The notes: generated by a model not told the origin, from the sequence alone. A stretch of DNA of 64,000 bases from Perkinsus chesapeaki (GCA_013115145.1 JAAPAO010000001.1:268529-332528), one strand, 5' to 3'. Shown: positions 12,382 through 24,619, numbered from the stretch's first letter. Numbers and translations: made by a program.

Positions 12382-12813
12382 ATGTTCCCACGAGCATCGT
12401 CGTATGGTAGATTGTCATTTTCTATTGATGTCATCTCTGTTTTGATTATGCAGTCATCGCTTCCCCCACTGAACGCTACTACGAGCGTCTATTCTTGCGG
12501 CTCCACAGAGCGTCATTTTATTCGAGAGTTTGACAACACAAATTCCTGTCTTCCTGATATATTCAAATCTGGTAGGATATATGGTTACAAAGATATTGCC
12601 AGGGGAGTTGACCGAGGCATGAGGGCTGGTATGAAGCAAAGTGAAGGAAAGCTGAAGGGAGGAAAGGGCAATCCGCCGATGGATTCCATGTCCATGTGGA
12701 GCAGTTCTGGCGACAGTAGCTTTGGAGGGGACTTGTGGTTGGAGGATAGCAGTACTGGACATATGGCAACCATACGGAAGGTAGTAATAGAGGGGAAGTG
12801 TACGGTAGTATAG
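12382..12813 (+). CDS. Hypothetical open frame of 143 codons
   Basis: The frame opens with ATG and encodes a Ser/Gly/Lys-rich C-terminal half (GVDRGMRAGMKQSEGKLKGG). An alternative splicing of its first part (donor after 12406, acceptor before 12455) gives a different short product ending RASFYSRV. Open frames of this length are expected a few times by chance in a window of this size, there is no recognised domain, and its tail runs into a TAG-rich repeat. Treat as tentative. Confidence 0.25.
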   Translation: MFPRASSYGRLSFSIDVISVLIMQSSLPPLNATTSVYSCGSTERHFIREFDNTNSCLPDIFKSGRIYGYKDIARGVDRGMRAGMKQSEGKLKGGKGNPPMDSMSMWSSSGDSSFGGDLWLEDSSTGHMATIRKVVIEGKCTVV

Positions 12814-12870
12814 TACGTAGATAGTATAGTAGTCGTAGTAGTATAGTATGTAGGTAGAAGTGTACGGGCT
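12802..12870. repeat. TAG/GTA-rich microsatellite-like tract
   Basis: Dense irregular repeats of GTAGTATAGTA-type words over about 70 nt. Confidence 0.6.
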
Positions 12871-13233
12871 GTTACGTACTTGTAACGGGGGTAGTAGCTG
12901 GGAAGGAAGGGTAGAATTAAGGTTATGGGGTTACCTGTGGGCTATATTGGAACATGTAATGGAATATACTATAGATGATGCTGCTCTACTAGCTGCATAG
13001 GCACAGCGTGCCCGGCTTTGATAATAGTCGGTTGTCGTAAATCCGTCCGAGTTAGACGACCTGTATAAACCGTCCAGGCCAGTAAGTTCGAAGCATAGCA
13101 AGACATTTTACACTTCAATGTTGGTTACTTTTCGAGGACTGTCACTCAGTGGCGGCTACTAGAAATGTTTCTGTGCTACCGTGTGTTAGTGGTACCTCCG
13201 CCTTGCTGTTAGGCACCGTCTAATAGCGCGGCC

Positions 13234-15777
13234 ATGTCGACCAGTTATTCAGCTCTGAGCGTCTTGGAGAAAGAGGACTCCAGAGTGTGCGCTAGACACC
13301 ACAGTGTAGAGCAAAGGCTTAGAGCGCTTGCTGTACTGGAGGATAAACATCGACGGTACTTGGAAAAGATCCACGAGTAAGTTGAAGCGCTGCTGGGTCT
13401 GGATTATTGGGAATGGTTTTAGGCTCCGAGAGAGTGCAAGGGAGGATGCGGCGAAGTTGAGAGATCGACTGAAGAGTATACGAAAGGAAGGCATGGAGAT
13501 TCGGGCGATGAACCGAAGTCATGGAAGTCGGGATCATCACATCAGTGTGCCCAATCTGCTGGAATTGGCACCACTTGACGGCAGATTAGCGTTAGAGAAT
13601 GTAAAGCCTAACGAGGAGGATGGAGGAGATGGCAGCTGCGATGTTGCCGGTACGATCTTGCATGACATGTATCGACGCATAAGCCCGCATATACGTGGGA
13701 AATCCCATACGCAACTGGCACGGCGAAGATCGGGGAAGTCGGAGGAATTTGCAAACTATCGTCGCCGCAGCGTTATTGGTGTGTCGCAGGCAGGAGTAGA
13801 TCTCCCTATGTTGGAAAGGTTGGCTCGGATAACTCGCTGGCTTAACAGTAATTCGGGCAAGTGGGGACCGTCGGCCCAGCCTGGAGCTCTGAATGTGAAG
13901 GCATTGATGACGATGACGCCTCGAGGGGCATTGAGGAAAGTGCTAGAAGTGCGGTGCGGAAGCCTTAAGAAAGCGTATCAAAGTCTCGATCTGAACGGCA
14001 ACGGGGAGGTCTCCCTGCATGAGTTTGAGGATGGGCTGAAATCGCTTGGAGTGCCATGGGCTGACATCACTGGCACGGGGAAGTTCAGGACTGTATTCAA
14101 ACTTTTCGATGAGAATGATACCGGCGAGGTTAACCTGGTGGAGTTTTTGGGGGTTCGCCCGCATCCGACGCGATGGGAGGATATGACAGACGAACAGAAA
14201 TGGTAAGTCTGGGGGTTAGCGGAGTTGTTAAGGGTGCAGGATAGGGGCTGTAATGCAACGGTAGAGGGGGTTGTTGTTAATTATAGAGGATATCGGGTAG
14301 GATATGAGTTGGTTAGGCACCATTATACAAGGGGAGTCTGCGATATGCTACCATCGGCCGCAGTTGCAACGACAATGATGGATGGATGTTACAGGAATAA
14401 GAGAAGGCTTTCGGGGGACAGGTAACACAAAGTAGACATGTATGCATGGCAAGATTAATCAAGATCGGCCTGGTAGACTATTAGTCCCAATATTCCTTGT
14501 TTCTGCCAAATTTGACCGGTCATGAAGTGCTTATCTTGGCTTAACGTTTTGGACAGCTGCGGCGGTGGCGTCGTGGTGATATTGGATACTGAAGAGACGA
14601 CTTCGCCTTCGCATTACCGTTGGCTTGAGCGGGAATTGCTATTAATAGACCACCTGCCCAAGAATTGTGATCACTGTCACTTATTGCAGGACTGCTGCTT
14701 GGAAAGCCAACGCCCCTTCGCCCTACGCCACTCTGGCGAGGATACGGGCAATGGAAGACTCGCGGCACTTCGTTAAGATGAGATTCAGAAGCGGCGACCA
14801 CACCGTTACGAAGAAGTAAGGAGAACCTTTCGAGCTTACATTTGCAGCATTGTTAGAAAGATACGTTAAAGTGGGCACAGATCTGAGGAGTCTGAGGAAC
14901 GAGCGACAGGCGGCAAAACAACGCATGGAGGACTCGCGGCGGAGGTGTGATGCGATGATACATGAGATGGGTCACTACAGGAAGGATATCGGAAAGGCTT
15001 CCAAGGAGCTATATGTGAGATACATCATCCTCGTTCGTGATTGTCGGTTTCAGACCTCCCTGGTGGCCTCAGCCGACCTGAATGCTGAGATGTTCAACGA
15101 GGCTGGTGATAAGAAATCAAAGAACAAGTGCGAGAAACTCCTGCATGAATGCTCGGAGGGTTGAGGTCAGATTCGTCGATCGGGCTGAGAAGAATCGACG
15201 AGCTTTAGAGAGGCGCAGAACTGAGGCCGCTGATCACCTAAATGCCCACAGTGGTGGTGGATCAGTATTTGAGGCCAATAGGCAGCGGTGCTTCGATGCC
15301 GAGGCAATCGATAAAGTCATCATCACCATCGCATGGTCGTTGGTCTGATGCAAAGCGTGCTGCTTGTTAGGTGCACATTTTCATGAACCTTGAGGCAGAA
15401 CTGTCGCCGCGGGAGAGAGAGGTTCGGAAGGTCGCCAAGGAATACGATATACCGCTTATCGATGCCGAGGATGTTTTCTGCCAGTTTAAAAAGGCAAGGC
15501 TTCGGCAACATTCGTGACTTAACTACTTCAAGTCAGGTCTGCCCAGGGGACTCCTCGCTCATGAACCGGGCGCAGTTCGAGACTTTAATTTTGCATCTCC
15601 TTAAGGTGAGTCTCTCCCTGCATGAATGCGTCACCACCGTGGCCTCAGCTGACAGCAGTGCGCCCTAACAGACTTGAAGAGTGGTGGCGAAGTGCGGACA
15701 AACGGCAGAGGGGGCAGATTGGGTTTGTCGACTTCCTTCGCTTCTATTGGCTTCGCCTTCGTGATCGTTCTTCATGA
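13234..15777 (+). CDS. EF-hand calcium-binding protein with coiled-coil insert
   Basis: From the ATG at 13234 about nine exons join in frame. The first part is helical and basic. Two canonical EF-hands follow: loop DLNGNGEVSLHE (near 13990) and loop DENDTGEVNLVE (near 14110), each with acidic or Asn ligands at 1, 3 and 12 and Gly at 6. A 487-nt intron then ends at 14691. The next exons encode long charged helices (LRSLRNERQAAKQRMEDSRR, AEKNRRALERRRTEAAD), predicted coiled coil. The C-terminus has two weaker EF-like units (LMNRAQFETLILHLLK and RQRGQIGFVDFLRFY) lacking most ligands. One intron at 15494-15536 seems to use a GC donor. The order EF pair, coiled coil, degenerate EF pair suggests a calcium-responsive structural protein, possibly cytoskeletal; the exact role is unknown. 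The gene ends 131 nt before the PI4K start. Confidence 0.75.
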
Positions 15778-15907
15778 CCTTCATGCCACCTCATCATGCT
15801 CATATTGCTACTGTCACTGTCTCCTCTTTTGTGTTGCTTGCTCTATCCTGTCTTAGTTGAATGCTCCTCCTCTCCTCCTCCTCCTCCTCCTCCTCTTCTT
15901 TGTCTTG

Positions 15908-18214
15908 ATGACTGCCTCTCCGACGACCCTATTCAAATGCTGTCTCGGCCGGAAGTCCTGCTATCAGGACGCCATCAGTATGTGGGCCAACCAGTCCTTC
16001 TCCTCTCTCCTTGGTAACACAGCAGCAGCAGCCGATCCCTCACGAGAGGCTACTCCCGAGGATCAAGATACTCCTCGGCACGAGGATGACATATCTATCA
16101 TGGAGGTAGGTTGGCGTCTCTAGCTCCTCTACTCCACCATCAGGCACTATGGACCCTTCATCGTTCCCCAGATGCGGCGTCGATAAATAACCTGCTCGAT
16201 GTTCTGCAGGATGCCCCATCTGCCGTCATCGATCGTTGGCTCTTGCAGATCTTCTGTGCTTTGGTCAACGCTGCAGGTGACTTTAAAGATGCCCTCCGCC
16301 GCCTGTGCGGTGTGTCGCCTTATATATCCCTCACTCTCTTGGGCCTCGCCCAGGTAGCCGCTCAAGATGGGCATGCCGCCGATCTCGCTGAGGTTTGGGT
16401 CAACGAAGACGACACTGAGGACCCATCTGTGACCTGCATGGACCTTGTGCGGCAGTTGGGCGACATTTCGACTCACGTGGCGACTCTGCCATTTGCCCAG
16501 CGGAAAGAGGTGCTTGAGTGGCGGTTGAGGAAGGTGAAGCTGTCGAAGGGCTTTTGGCTACTCTTCGATACCTGGCAGGACATATCCGAGCTCGACCTGC
16601 CACGTTCTTTTCTTCTGAGTGAGTGGAGCAGCTCCGCCCCTTTTCACGTCTGCGTTCGGCTTCAAGATGATGAGCAGTCTGTTCCAGAGGGCCAAGCCGA
16701 GATCAACGGTGTTCCTACGGTGGGCAGCCTCGCTGGACGTTCCGGTGGTGGCGTTCTATATCCGAGGTCAATCCTATGCCTTGCTCCAAAACGGTCTCGA
16801 AAGTCAGCTTCTACGGGAAGTCGAGGATCATCATCATCACCGAGCAAACAACCCCCACGGAGGAGCACTTCAGCAAGGCCTTCAGCTGCAGCCATCGTTT
16901 TGTCGGAGGCATCGTGTGCCCTCCCGAGTGGGCGTCGTCTGATCTCTGTCGTGGCTAAGGCTGGCTCGGCCCACATACTGCAAGAGCGGCTGGCACTGTC
17001 CATGATAGCGTGGGCGCGAGCAAGATGGATGGAGTGTCCTCGGGGCAGCCTTGAGCGATCCCTTGGTGAAGCCGTCAAGCTTTATCGGGTGTTTAGCACG
17101 ACTAGTGGGGGCGTTGTCGAAGCGATACCTAATGCGGTTAGTCTAGATGCCCTTAAGAAGGCCTATGACGGTGAACAATGGGGATCCCTGCGAGCCCACT
17201 TTGAAGATAGATGGCCCGGCGGCGGCAGCAAGAAGGGTGGTGCCGATACTGCCTTGGACATGTTTTGTCGGTCTATGGCAGCATACTCTGCCATATGCTA
17301 TGTACTGGGGGTTAGGGATCGCCACAATGCCAATATATTGCTGTGTGATAATGGTAAGTTCATGGTCGACTAGAATTAAGAGTGTTGCAGTTGGATCGAT
17401 TCGTACCGCTGGAGTATAATAGTATCTCAGTCAGCTTCCCAATCGTACTTGGCTCGCCATGGCATCCTTTTGATGACTGTGTTGTTCATCTAACGGCGTC
17501 CCATTTACCTATCAATGATGCTCGACACTCGTCTAAGTACATTGAATCCTCATAAACAGATCACGACCTTATACGTTCATCATCATGAAGTATATCATAA
17601 CACTAGCCACCATTCAGCCTTCTTTCGTATATCTCTTAAGTAGCTCGAGCGTGGTGTCCTGACTCCACTCATCTTCAGGTAGCATCTGCCATGTCGACTT
17701 TGGTTTTTTCCTCACCAACAGTCCCGGTAACGTGGCCTTCGAGCCATCTTTCAAACTTACAGAGGAGCTAGTCGAAGCGTTGGGAGGCGAGAGTAGTCGA
17801 CGCTTTGGTGTGTTCCGGGAAATGGTCGTCCGTGGCTGCATTGTACTTCGACGAGAGATCGACACACTGAAGAGCATGATCGAGGTAAGGGCCACCACGT
17901 TACCCTATGCGCCGCATTACCCCTCTTAGCTACTTTTCCCCGCATCCGCGGATGGTTGGTGGCTGGGCCCGAAGCTGCCGTGCTTCGCGCAAGGCAAAGA
18001 GCAAACGCTCGTTCAGATGGACCAGCGGTTGAGGATAGAGTTGACCGAGAAGGCCTTCAGAGAGTACTTGCTAGAACTTATAGATCAGTCCGTTGCCAAC
18101 TGGCGCTCGAGGTAAGCCATCTGATCATCGTCCTTCTCCTTCGCGACCTAATGTTGATGTTGTTGTTCTAGATGGTACGATAAATACCAACGCTACTTCA
18201 GCGGTATACTGTAA
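15908..18214 (+). CDS. Phosphatidylinositol 4-kinase, PI4KB/PIK1 type
   Basis: Five exons (15908-16105, 16144-17353, 17679-17884, 17930-18111, 18172-18214) give about 612 residues. The kinase domain shows PNAVSLDALKK (the NAVS block of type III PI4Ks), the catalytic loop DRHNANILL and the metal-binding HVDFGF, which is split by the intron in front of it. Downstream come EPSFKLTEELVEALGG and the end YQRYFSGIL, typical of PI4KB/Pik1 rather than PI3K. The enzyme phosphorylates phosphatidylinositol at the 4 position, mostly at Golgi membranes in known relatives. Upstream lies a helical region like the lipid-kinase-unique domain. The protein is shorter than animal or yeast relatives. The linker at about residues 240-300 is Ser/Pro/Arg-rich, as in PI4KB. 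The start at 15908 is the first ATG of exon 1 and is less certain than the rest. Confidence 0.85.
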
Positions 18215-18528
18215 TATAACAGTGCAACCATGTTAATGATACTGCTGCTGAAGAATTGATGTTATCCTATTTGTTGTTGTCGTGTTGAAGTTCCACAACA
18301 GCAGTCAGGCAGTTTACTTATTGGCCTACCAAAAGGCCGCTGCTCGCCTGCTTACTAATGCTGCTGTACTCGGGATTCTCTCACGCCTTCGCTTACTGCG
18401 CCGCTGCGAGTTACATATAGTCAGCAGTATGCCCACAGCCCGCGATAATATGTCCTTAGAATGCCGGTCAATGACATTGTCTTACTCGACCAGTCGGCTC
18501 ATCAGGCTATCCCTTATTACTCCACAGT

Positions 18529-19123
18529 ATGTCTAGCCCTCCCCAGCGACCCTCCTCGGCAGAGCCCATCTTCCCACCAGAGCCGCTAGTACCACGGCAC
18601 GTCCTCGAATCCTTGCTGTGTGATAGGAGCAGTGCCCTGGTCAGCCGAGGTGAGACAGCAGTCCTACGTGTGCAGACTTGCGAGGCGTCCTCCATGTCAG
18701 TGCCATTGTCTGACGAGGCCCTTCGAAGGCTGTCCTTCGAGCTGGAAGCCCTCTCCACTAAGCTGGCCAGCGAGGCTTTATCGTGCTGTAAGGAGCGAGT
18801 CAGAGGGATGTGTCAGGAAGGAGAAGGAAGCAACAGTGATGTAAAACCTCTACATCAAGTACACGTACTGAAGCACGGTAGAGTATTCAGGCGATGATAG
18901 ATGGGGGAGCTGCGGAGGAAGATGACCTCATGCGTGAGCTGGAGAAGGGGGATGATTCTTCACCGAATCAAATGGTAGGCTGCGGCCTTCCCGAGTTGGC
19001 AGTGGTGTTACTCTTTAGCCAAAAAACGAGCATCGGTTAACTCTCGAAGACGTCGTGATGGCGGCCAAGTCTCTGAGCATGGTGTTGCCCAGCAGCGTAC
19101 AAGAGCAATTGGCCCATGGATGA
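18529..19123 (+). CDS. Histone-fold protein, TAF-like
   Basis: Exon 1 (18529 to about 18798) encodes a Pro-rich start and two helices (VPLSDEALRRLSFELEAL, STKLASEALSCCKER). A 93-nt intron ends before 18891; exon 2 encodes an acidic loop (GGAAEEDDLMRELEKGDD), and after a short intron exon 3 encodes HRLTLEDVVMAAKSLSMVLP and ends at TGA 19121-19123. The pattern of a long central helix, a loop and a final LTLEDV helix is that of the histone folds of TFIID/SAGA subunits (TAF4/TAF6-type), where the last motif is typically LT.EDV..AL. Which TAF it is cannot be decided by eye. It sits 315 nt after the PI4K and 253 nt before the PHD gene, all on the same strand. Confidence 0.5.
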
Positions 19124-19375
19124 GGATATGATATCTGTATGGTGTCTCTACATGTGCTCAAGGGGATGGAACGAGCGACTGAATGAGCAAACGGCGATCC
19201 TGTTACCATTTCAAGCGACGTACAATTTCTTTCTGCGGATTTTAGTTGCATTTGGTATCTTAGCCACCATATCGATGCTTCTATCAAAATGATCGTTGGG
19301 ACAGTACCAAGTTTCATGCTTTTTCCTTTTCCTTCGACTGTTTTTTATTCGACCACATTGCAGTAGTCGACCACG

Positions 19376-21446
19376 ATGCCCGTTCCTGTTTCACAACGTA
19401 AAGTTAACTCCATACGAGAAGACCTCCTATGCAAGGTGACTTGAGTGCCACTACGTCGGATAAGGCTACTGTGATGACAGGATCGGGACCGAGAGGCCGA
19501 GGCCATGGCCCAGCTCTACGACATACCACCCACCACAGGATACGACAACGTATGGGACTTGATCGATGAGGTTTACTCCGACCATCTGGTGAAGGTGCGC
19601 TGGTGCCGGCAACTGAGAGTGCGATGCCTACCTGCCTACCCGTTAGGGTCCCCTACGGAGCGGCATAAAGGAGATTAGAAACACATGGCGGAAGGTCGGT
19701 TTTAAAAGTAACAGGCAGCGGAAACCTTCAAGGCGGCGAGGGCAGGGATCAAAGGAGGACAGCAACAGCACCACTACCAGTGGCAGCGCACTCGGCCATG
19801 GAAGCTCCAAACCCTCCACGACGAGCACCAAGCGGAAGCGAGAATCTAAAGTGAAGGACCCTCAGGTGACCGTTCTTCCTTGCCATTCCGGGCTCGAAGT
19901 CCTCTCCCAGGAATTGCCTCTTGATGCCGCGGAATCACAGTCTGGTCTACATGCGAAGAACGTTGCCCTGTGGTGGTGCGATGGTTGCGGTTGGAACTCT
20001 GAGAAATCCTCTGATTCTCTAGAATGTGGATCATGCAAGGTGCAGGTACATAAACAATGTGCCGGTATCAACTGGGGTGAGCTCGTTAGTCCACCACGGT
20101 TTGATGCTTTATTTCCCTTTAGGTACGGAAGGCCTCTGTCAACTGTGTGCGTCCGTGGCCAAGACGGAAGGGGCATCTCTGGACGATATGAAAAACTTCG
20201 GATTGGAGCTCGTCTCGGAGCGCAGCCCTTGCAAGATATGCAATCAGAAGTAGGCGAACTCCGAGTGGGCTGATGAAGATGATGACGACTTTGTTTCAGT
20301 TTCCTCGATTGCGCAAGCGACTCTGGTGATGTTGTTCGAATCGGCCTGTATATGGTGGCTGCAGGTTGCCATTGGGCGCATGCTTTATGCATTAAATACT
20401 CCTCTCAAGAGCCCTCCTCGACATGCCAATTTAAAGACCTTTGTGGCGGCTTAGCCGGAGCATCAGTATGCTGTAAAGCTCCTCACTGCCAGATTGCTGC
20501 TCACGCCCTCTGCGCTGCCTTTCGGTTTCGGGTAACTCCCAGCGAGCCGAAGTTCACTTGTGACTCCCACCTTGCCGTTGGATCACCAAAGGCATCGTCG
20601 CTCGAGGAGAGTGAAGCCTCTCCTGATTCGAGCAACTCACGGTACCACCGCAACAAGATCCAATTGATGGAGTCGCCGATCGCCAGTAGAAGGCGCCGAC
20701 GGCGGCCCGACTATGAGATCCCCAAACCTGCGGAGCCACCGAGGGTGCCGCTGTTCGAACCGGAAACCCGCCGAGAGGCAAGCTCGCCGTCACCGCCGCC
20801 CGGAGGGACGGCTGCTGCTGGCAACGAGCCAACACGAAAGAGTTTTCGAGGAAACAACATTGCGGATAAGATCGCCGCAGCCCTTCAGGATCCCGAAGAC
20901 GCGCCGGAGGAGCAAACTCGATTGATGCAGGAAGCACGAGTTATAGAACAGAAGCTTCACGAGAGGGAACGGAAAGGAGGATACCTCAGCCTGGCCCGCC
21001 AGTTCATGAAGTTCCTGGCAAAACGTGATTCAGTGCCACGGATACAACTGAGAAGGTATGAAGTGGATGGCGCGTATGTCGGGATGTTGGAGCCTTGGCA
21101 ATTGCAGAATGAAGAATCTTTGAAGGAGCGTGAACGGTTGGATGCCAAAAACAGAAGGATGGTTACTCTCGGGGATATCAACCGAGATGTGGATGACGAC
21201 ATCCCTTCACATGACGTGGAGGCCACTACCGCCCCAACGGAAGGCCTTGCGATCGGACTCAACGGTTTGCCGGTAATGCCAGATCCAACGCCCTCTGAGC
21301 GAGTGCCGCCCGGAGAAGGTGCAATGAAGAACGACATACCGTCGCCTGACTATGTTGATCTGATGGAATCAGAATCGGAATATGATGGTGAAAGCTCCGA
21401 TTCTGAAGCGACCAAGAATCGTCGACGTGCATGGTGGGAGACTTGA
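19376..21446 (+). CDS. PHD-zinc knuckle-ePHD (PZP) chromatin protein, copy A
   Basis: Exon 1 starts at the ATG 19376 (MPVPVSQRKVNSIRED), followed by in-frame exons from about 19486, 19673 and 20327. The protein has a basic region (RQRKPSRRRGQGSKED), a first PHD finger (WWCDGCGWNSEKSSDSLECG, KVQVHKQCAGINW, LCQLC), a knuckle (SPCKICNQ) and an extended PHD (GCHWAHALC, VCCKAPHCQIAAHALCAAF, FTCDSHL). This C-rich order matches the PZP domain of BRPF/JADE/AF10-type histone H3 readers. The rest is disordered and acidic, ending ESEYDGESSDSEATKNRRRA. I see no bromodomain, PWWP or acetyltransferase. It probably binds unmodified H3 tails as an adaptor in a chromatin complex. It converges on an arginine kinase gene with a 340-nt gap, and the pair is duplicated at 30-34 kb. 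Confidence 0.75.
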
Positions 21447-23524
21447 TTGTTCCGATTTACCTCCGTGCACTCCAGCGACTGTTACCATTACTTTACGTTG
21501 TTGACTTGACTTAGTAAGATCTACATAGCATTAGTTATCATCCCAATACGATTGACTTCACTATTATCTAAATAGATAATTTGTTTCGTTGTGATTAACA
21601 ATTAAAAGCGAATCAGAACTCATCCAATACAGTCATACTAACAACTCAAAACCGGTTAAAGTAAAGATCTCAAAAAACGACACGTCCTTACGGCTATTTC
21701 ATGAGTTATATGAAAACACTCACAAGAATTTAGTTCATTGGTATGTTAGAAGAACATTCATTTAATCCATTACAGTGGTGGAGTTACTAGAGTTGATCGT
21801 CAATCTTCTCACCGTTCTCAAGAGCTTGCTCCAACTTCACCAATTTGGCGCATCCCTCAACCATAATATTGACCAACTGAACTTCGCTCTTACCAATCCT
21901 ATCCTCGTTGGAGATATCGTAGATACCACCAACAGAGGCAGAGTCGACACCAGAACCACCACGAGCTTGAAGACCAAGCTTCTTGCAAATAGCCTTGAAG
22001 TCTGGTCTAGCAGAGAGTAGTGGAACCTTCATCATAGCTGAAGCACGGAGGCCAGTTCCCAAGTTACTCGGGCATGTGAGGATGAACCCGAGGTGGTCGT
22101 TGTGCATGAAGTCGTAGCCCTCGCTCTTCAAAACATCTTGTACACCATTGACGGCGATGCAGAATCGCTTGAAAATTCTCTTAATATCAGCACCCTTCTC
22201 CATGGAGATAATTCTCATGTGATCTTCCTCATTGACCCAGACGAGGAAATTCTTTTCGTCATTGTGGAAGATGCCGCGAGCATCAGGCCAGTGGCGACCC
22301 ATTCCGCTGGATAAAAGTAGAGTGGAATCAGGTTCTTGGAAAAGGAAGTGATTCTCTCTCATGTCTTCTTCCTGATCTTTCGACATTCCACCGGGCTTCG
22401 GCTCGTAACTCTGCGATCCATGAAGAGGGTAGTAGTCACCCTTGAGCTCCTCCTTAAGATTGAGGAGACCCTTTACAATAATGCGCTCGAGCTCACGCCT
22501 CTCGTCGAAGGTAACACTCGGGGGCAAACGAATGCCACGAACCGAGCGACCAGTGCGGACACGAGTGGAGATGACGTACCTGGAGATAGGTCAGATCCGA
22601 CGAACTGCAGAGATCATCCAAAGCCAGACGGTCGCCTTACTTTCCGGTGGGATCGATGGGGGTGTCGGAGACCTTGGAGAAGTCAAGGTCGGTGGTATGC
22701 TTCGCGTCAGCAGGAAAACCGCCATGGCGACTATCAATTACAGGATCGAAACTGAAAAGGGAAGACATGCAACCTCAAACGTCATATGAAACCTACAGAT
22801 CCTTGAAAACTTCGTAGCTCTCTTCATCTCCAGCAACAAGGCCAACGGTCTTGATGGAAGGGTGCCCGGGGTTGTCAACGCCGGTCTTGAGGCATTTTCC
22901 AAGGTTAACACCTGAGAAGAGCGTTCATCTGGCACAGAGACACGACTGGTTACCATTCTTTGTAGTCTTCCCCTTCAGCTTCTCGTAGATTTCTGGTTTT
23001 TCGCACATCAGTTCTGCCATATAGCTGCTGTGTTTGGACAAATCAGGCAACTTCTCCGGGAGCTGAAGGGACAGAATGGAACGTGATAATAATTCTCCAA
23101 GCACAGTGGAGCTATGGAACGTTAAAGGCGCAGTGGTGAGTCAATCAGTGATTGGTGAGAAGTCTTACGTTGTCGGGGTCGAAAGTTGCCTTCTTCTCCT
23201 CGCACATATACTCCTTGTCACCGAGGCCCAACTTGATCCACTCGGGGAGATGTTCAACGGTGGGGGCCAGTCCAGTAGGAGGGTAAGAAGCCATTGTCTG
23301 TAAGGGGAGAGAGGGTGCGAATAAAAACGCTGAGAAAGATAGTCGAGCACCCGGAATGACATGCCTAATCATGAAACATACCATATGAAACGAATTCACC
23401 AAGAGCTGGCCGCCCTAAGAGCAACTAAGAAGTGTAGGAGAGATCGGATAAGAAAGAGACGATAAGTAGGGGCAATCTCGGTTGAGACGAGACTGCTACT
23501 TCGATTCTAATCGATTTGGGACGC
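19538..23524. repeat. Segmental duplication, copy A
   Basis: From the GGATACGAC word at 19538 to the GGGACGC word ending at 23524, this stretch matches 30028-33999 in direct orientation. Core parts differ by about one base per 50-100, while the last 170 nt beyond the kinase 5' end are clearly more diverged. Confidence 0.9.
21787..23294 (-). CDS. Arginine kinase (phosphagen kinase), copy A
   Basis: Exons on the minus strand: [19 protein letters not shown] from 23294; [36 protein letters not shown] and [34 protein letters not shown]; then [12 protein letters not shown] and the long last exon 22574-21787. The catalytic half has [14 protein letters not shown] and [12 protein letters not shown] with the reactive Cys of guanidino kinases. 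Size and motif spacing fit the usual 350-360 residues with ADP-guanidino kinase fold, and the sequence is closer to arginine kinases than to creatine kinases. It reversibly moves phosphate between ATP and a guanidine (most likely arginine) for energy buffering in the cytosol. It carries four introns, of which the first (about 105 nt) differs slightly from copy B. Only a few residues differ from copy B (for example V/L before NEEDHM, D/E in the FDERR region). Confidence 0.92.
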
Positions 23525-23993
23525 GCTTGAATCACCATTGAATCGATCGTCTCCAGCGGGAAGCCTTATGCTACCCGCTACAGTGTCTTTGCCCTCGCGA
23601 ACCGATCCTCAATAAACACAACAGCAAGACGAGTGCACGGGTAATCATCTGGTCCCAGCGGATCAAGCCGTGATGGACAGATGCCGCTAAACATTTCAAT
23701 GTTTCAGCGGCACAAGATAGACATCGATATATATAGGCATACATTAGACCAGCAAACCGAGTACCGAGTCGGTACTGGCATAGGCCATGAAATGTGCAAC
23801 TCCTGAGGAGTGGTATCTCTCAGACAAGTGCAACGCTTGGAAGGTTCGACTTTTTTAACACATCATCCGAGCTCTCTCAATCCTGGCTTCACCGACCATA
23901 TTGCCGCCTCTGCCTCGAGTATTAGTACTGGCGCAGCCGAGGATATTGACGGAAGACCGGTAGCCAGTGCTACGCAGCGTCGAGCAAGAAATT
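23525..23993. other. Region upstream of arginine kinase A
   Basis: Presumed promoter region of the kinase; no motif can be named. No further gene is supported. Confidence 0.35.
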
Positions 23994-24310
23994 TCAACGG
24001 AAACTTTCTGTTGAAAGGCTTTCTGTCAGAAAGCCTGGCCAAAGGCGCATAGATACGAAGTAGTGAGGTCTGTAGCCGGTCACGTGCCCTTCACCGAAAG
24101 CACCGATGGAATGTTGAGTCCTGTAAGATACACGAACAGACATTAAAGACCGGTATTCGGACTTGTCAACCAACCGCAGGTCTGAAACAACCCCAAGCAA
24201 GGCGACAGCAAACGCCGAGTTCCAGATCAGCGACAAGAATACCGGCATCCAATAGCGTCTCATGGGGTAAACCAACCAGGCCATAAATACGACCACACAC
24301 TGATCACCGA
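23994..24310 (-). CDS. Candidate membrane-protein exon(s)
   Basis: After an acceptor at about 24303 (cggtgatcag) the minus strand reads CVVVFMAWLVYPMRRYWMPV and FLSLIWNSAFAVALLG, two likely membrane-spanning stretches, followed by a charged segment (VDKSEYRSLMS). The frame stays open for about 100 codons. The 5' exon(s) and the 3' end are not resolved and no family is recognised. Confidence 0.35.
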
Positions 24311-24619
24311 AACCCTAGGCGGCATACATGGATCAGTAGACGAGTCGAGAGACCACAGCAAGTTTCAAAAGCCCTCAACAAGCACGAAGCTAATATCAAA
24401 CACCGTAGCATCAACCCTTCTCGACCCAGCACAGCTCCTGGCAGAAAAAAGACCCCAACACCTCCTACACCTTAGTCTTTGTACTAAGATATGTCCACTT
24501 GTAGAGCAACTAGCTGCAGGAAAATGGATGAAGACATGGAAAGAATAAATGGTGTAAAAAAGAAAGGGAGGAAAAAATCGTGTGTTTTTACCACAAACTT
24601 GAGCCAGCATGGCAACAAT

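Noticed and set aside
14225-14776. Open frames between the two parts of the EF-hand gene
   Set aside because: They fall in a 487-nt intron whose removal joins the EF-hand exon in frame (K-W-T-A-A-W).
19862-20392. Minus-strand frame of 176 codons (and its copy at 30352)
   Set aside because: Antisense to the PHD fingers, whose Cys/His pattern fixes the + strand as coding.
22093-22755. Plus-strand frames at 22093 and 22336 (and their copies at 32582 and 32825)
   Set aside because: Shadows of the arginine kinase exons on the other strand.
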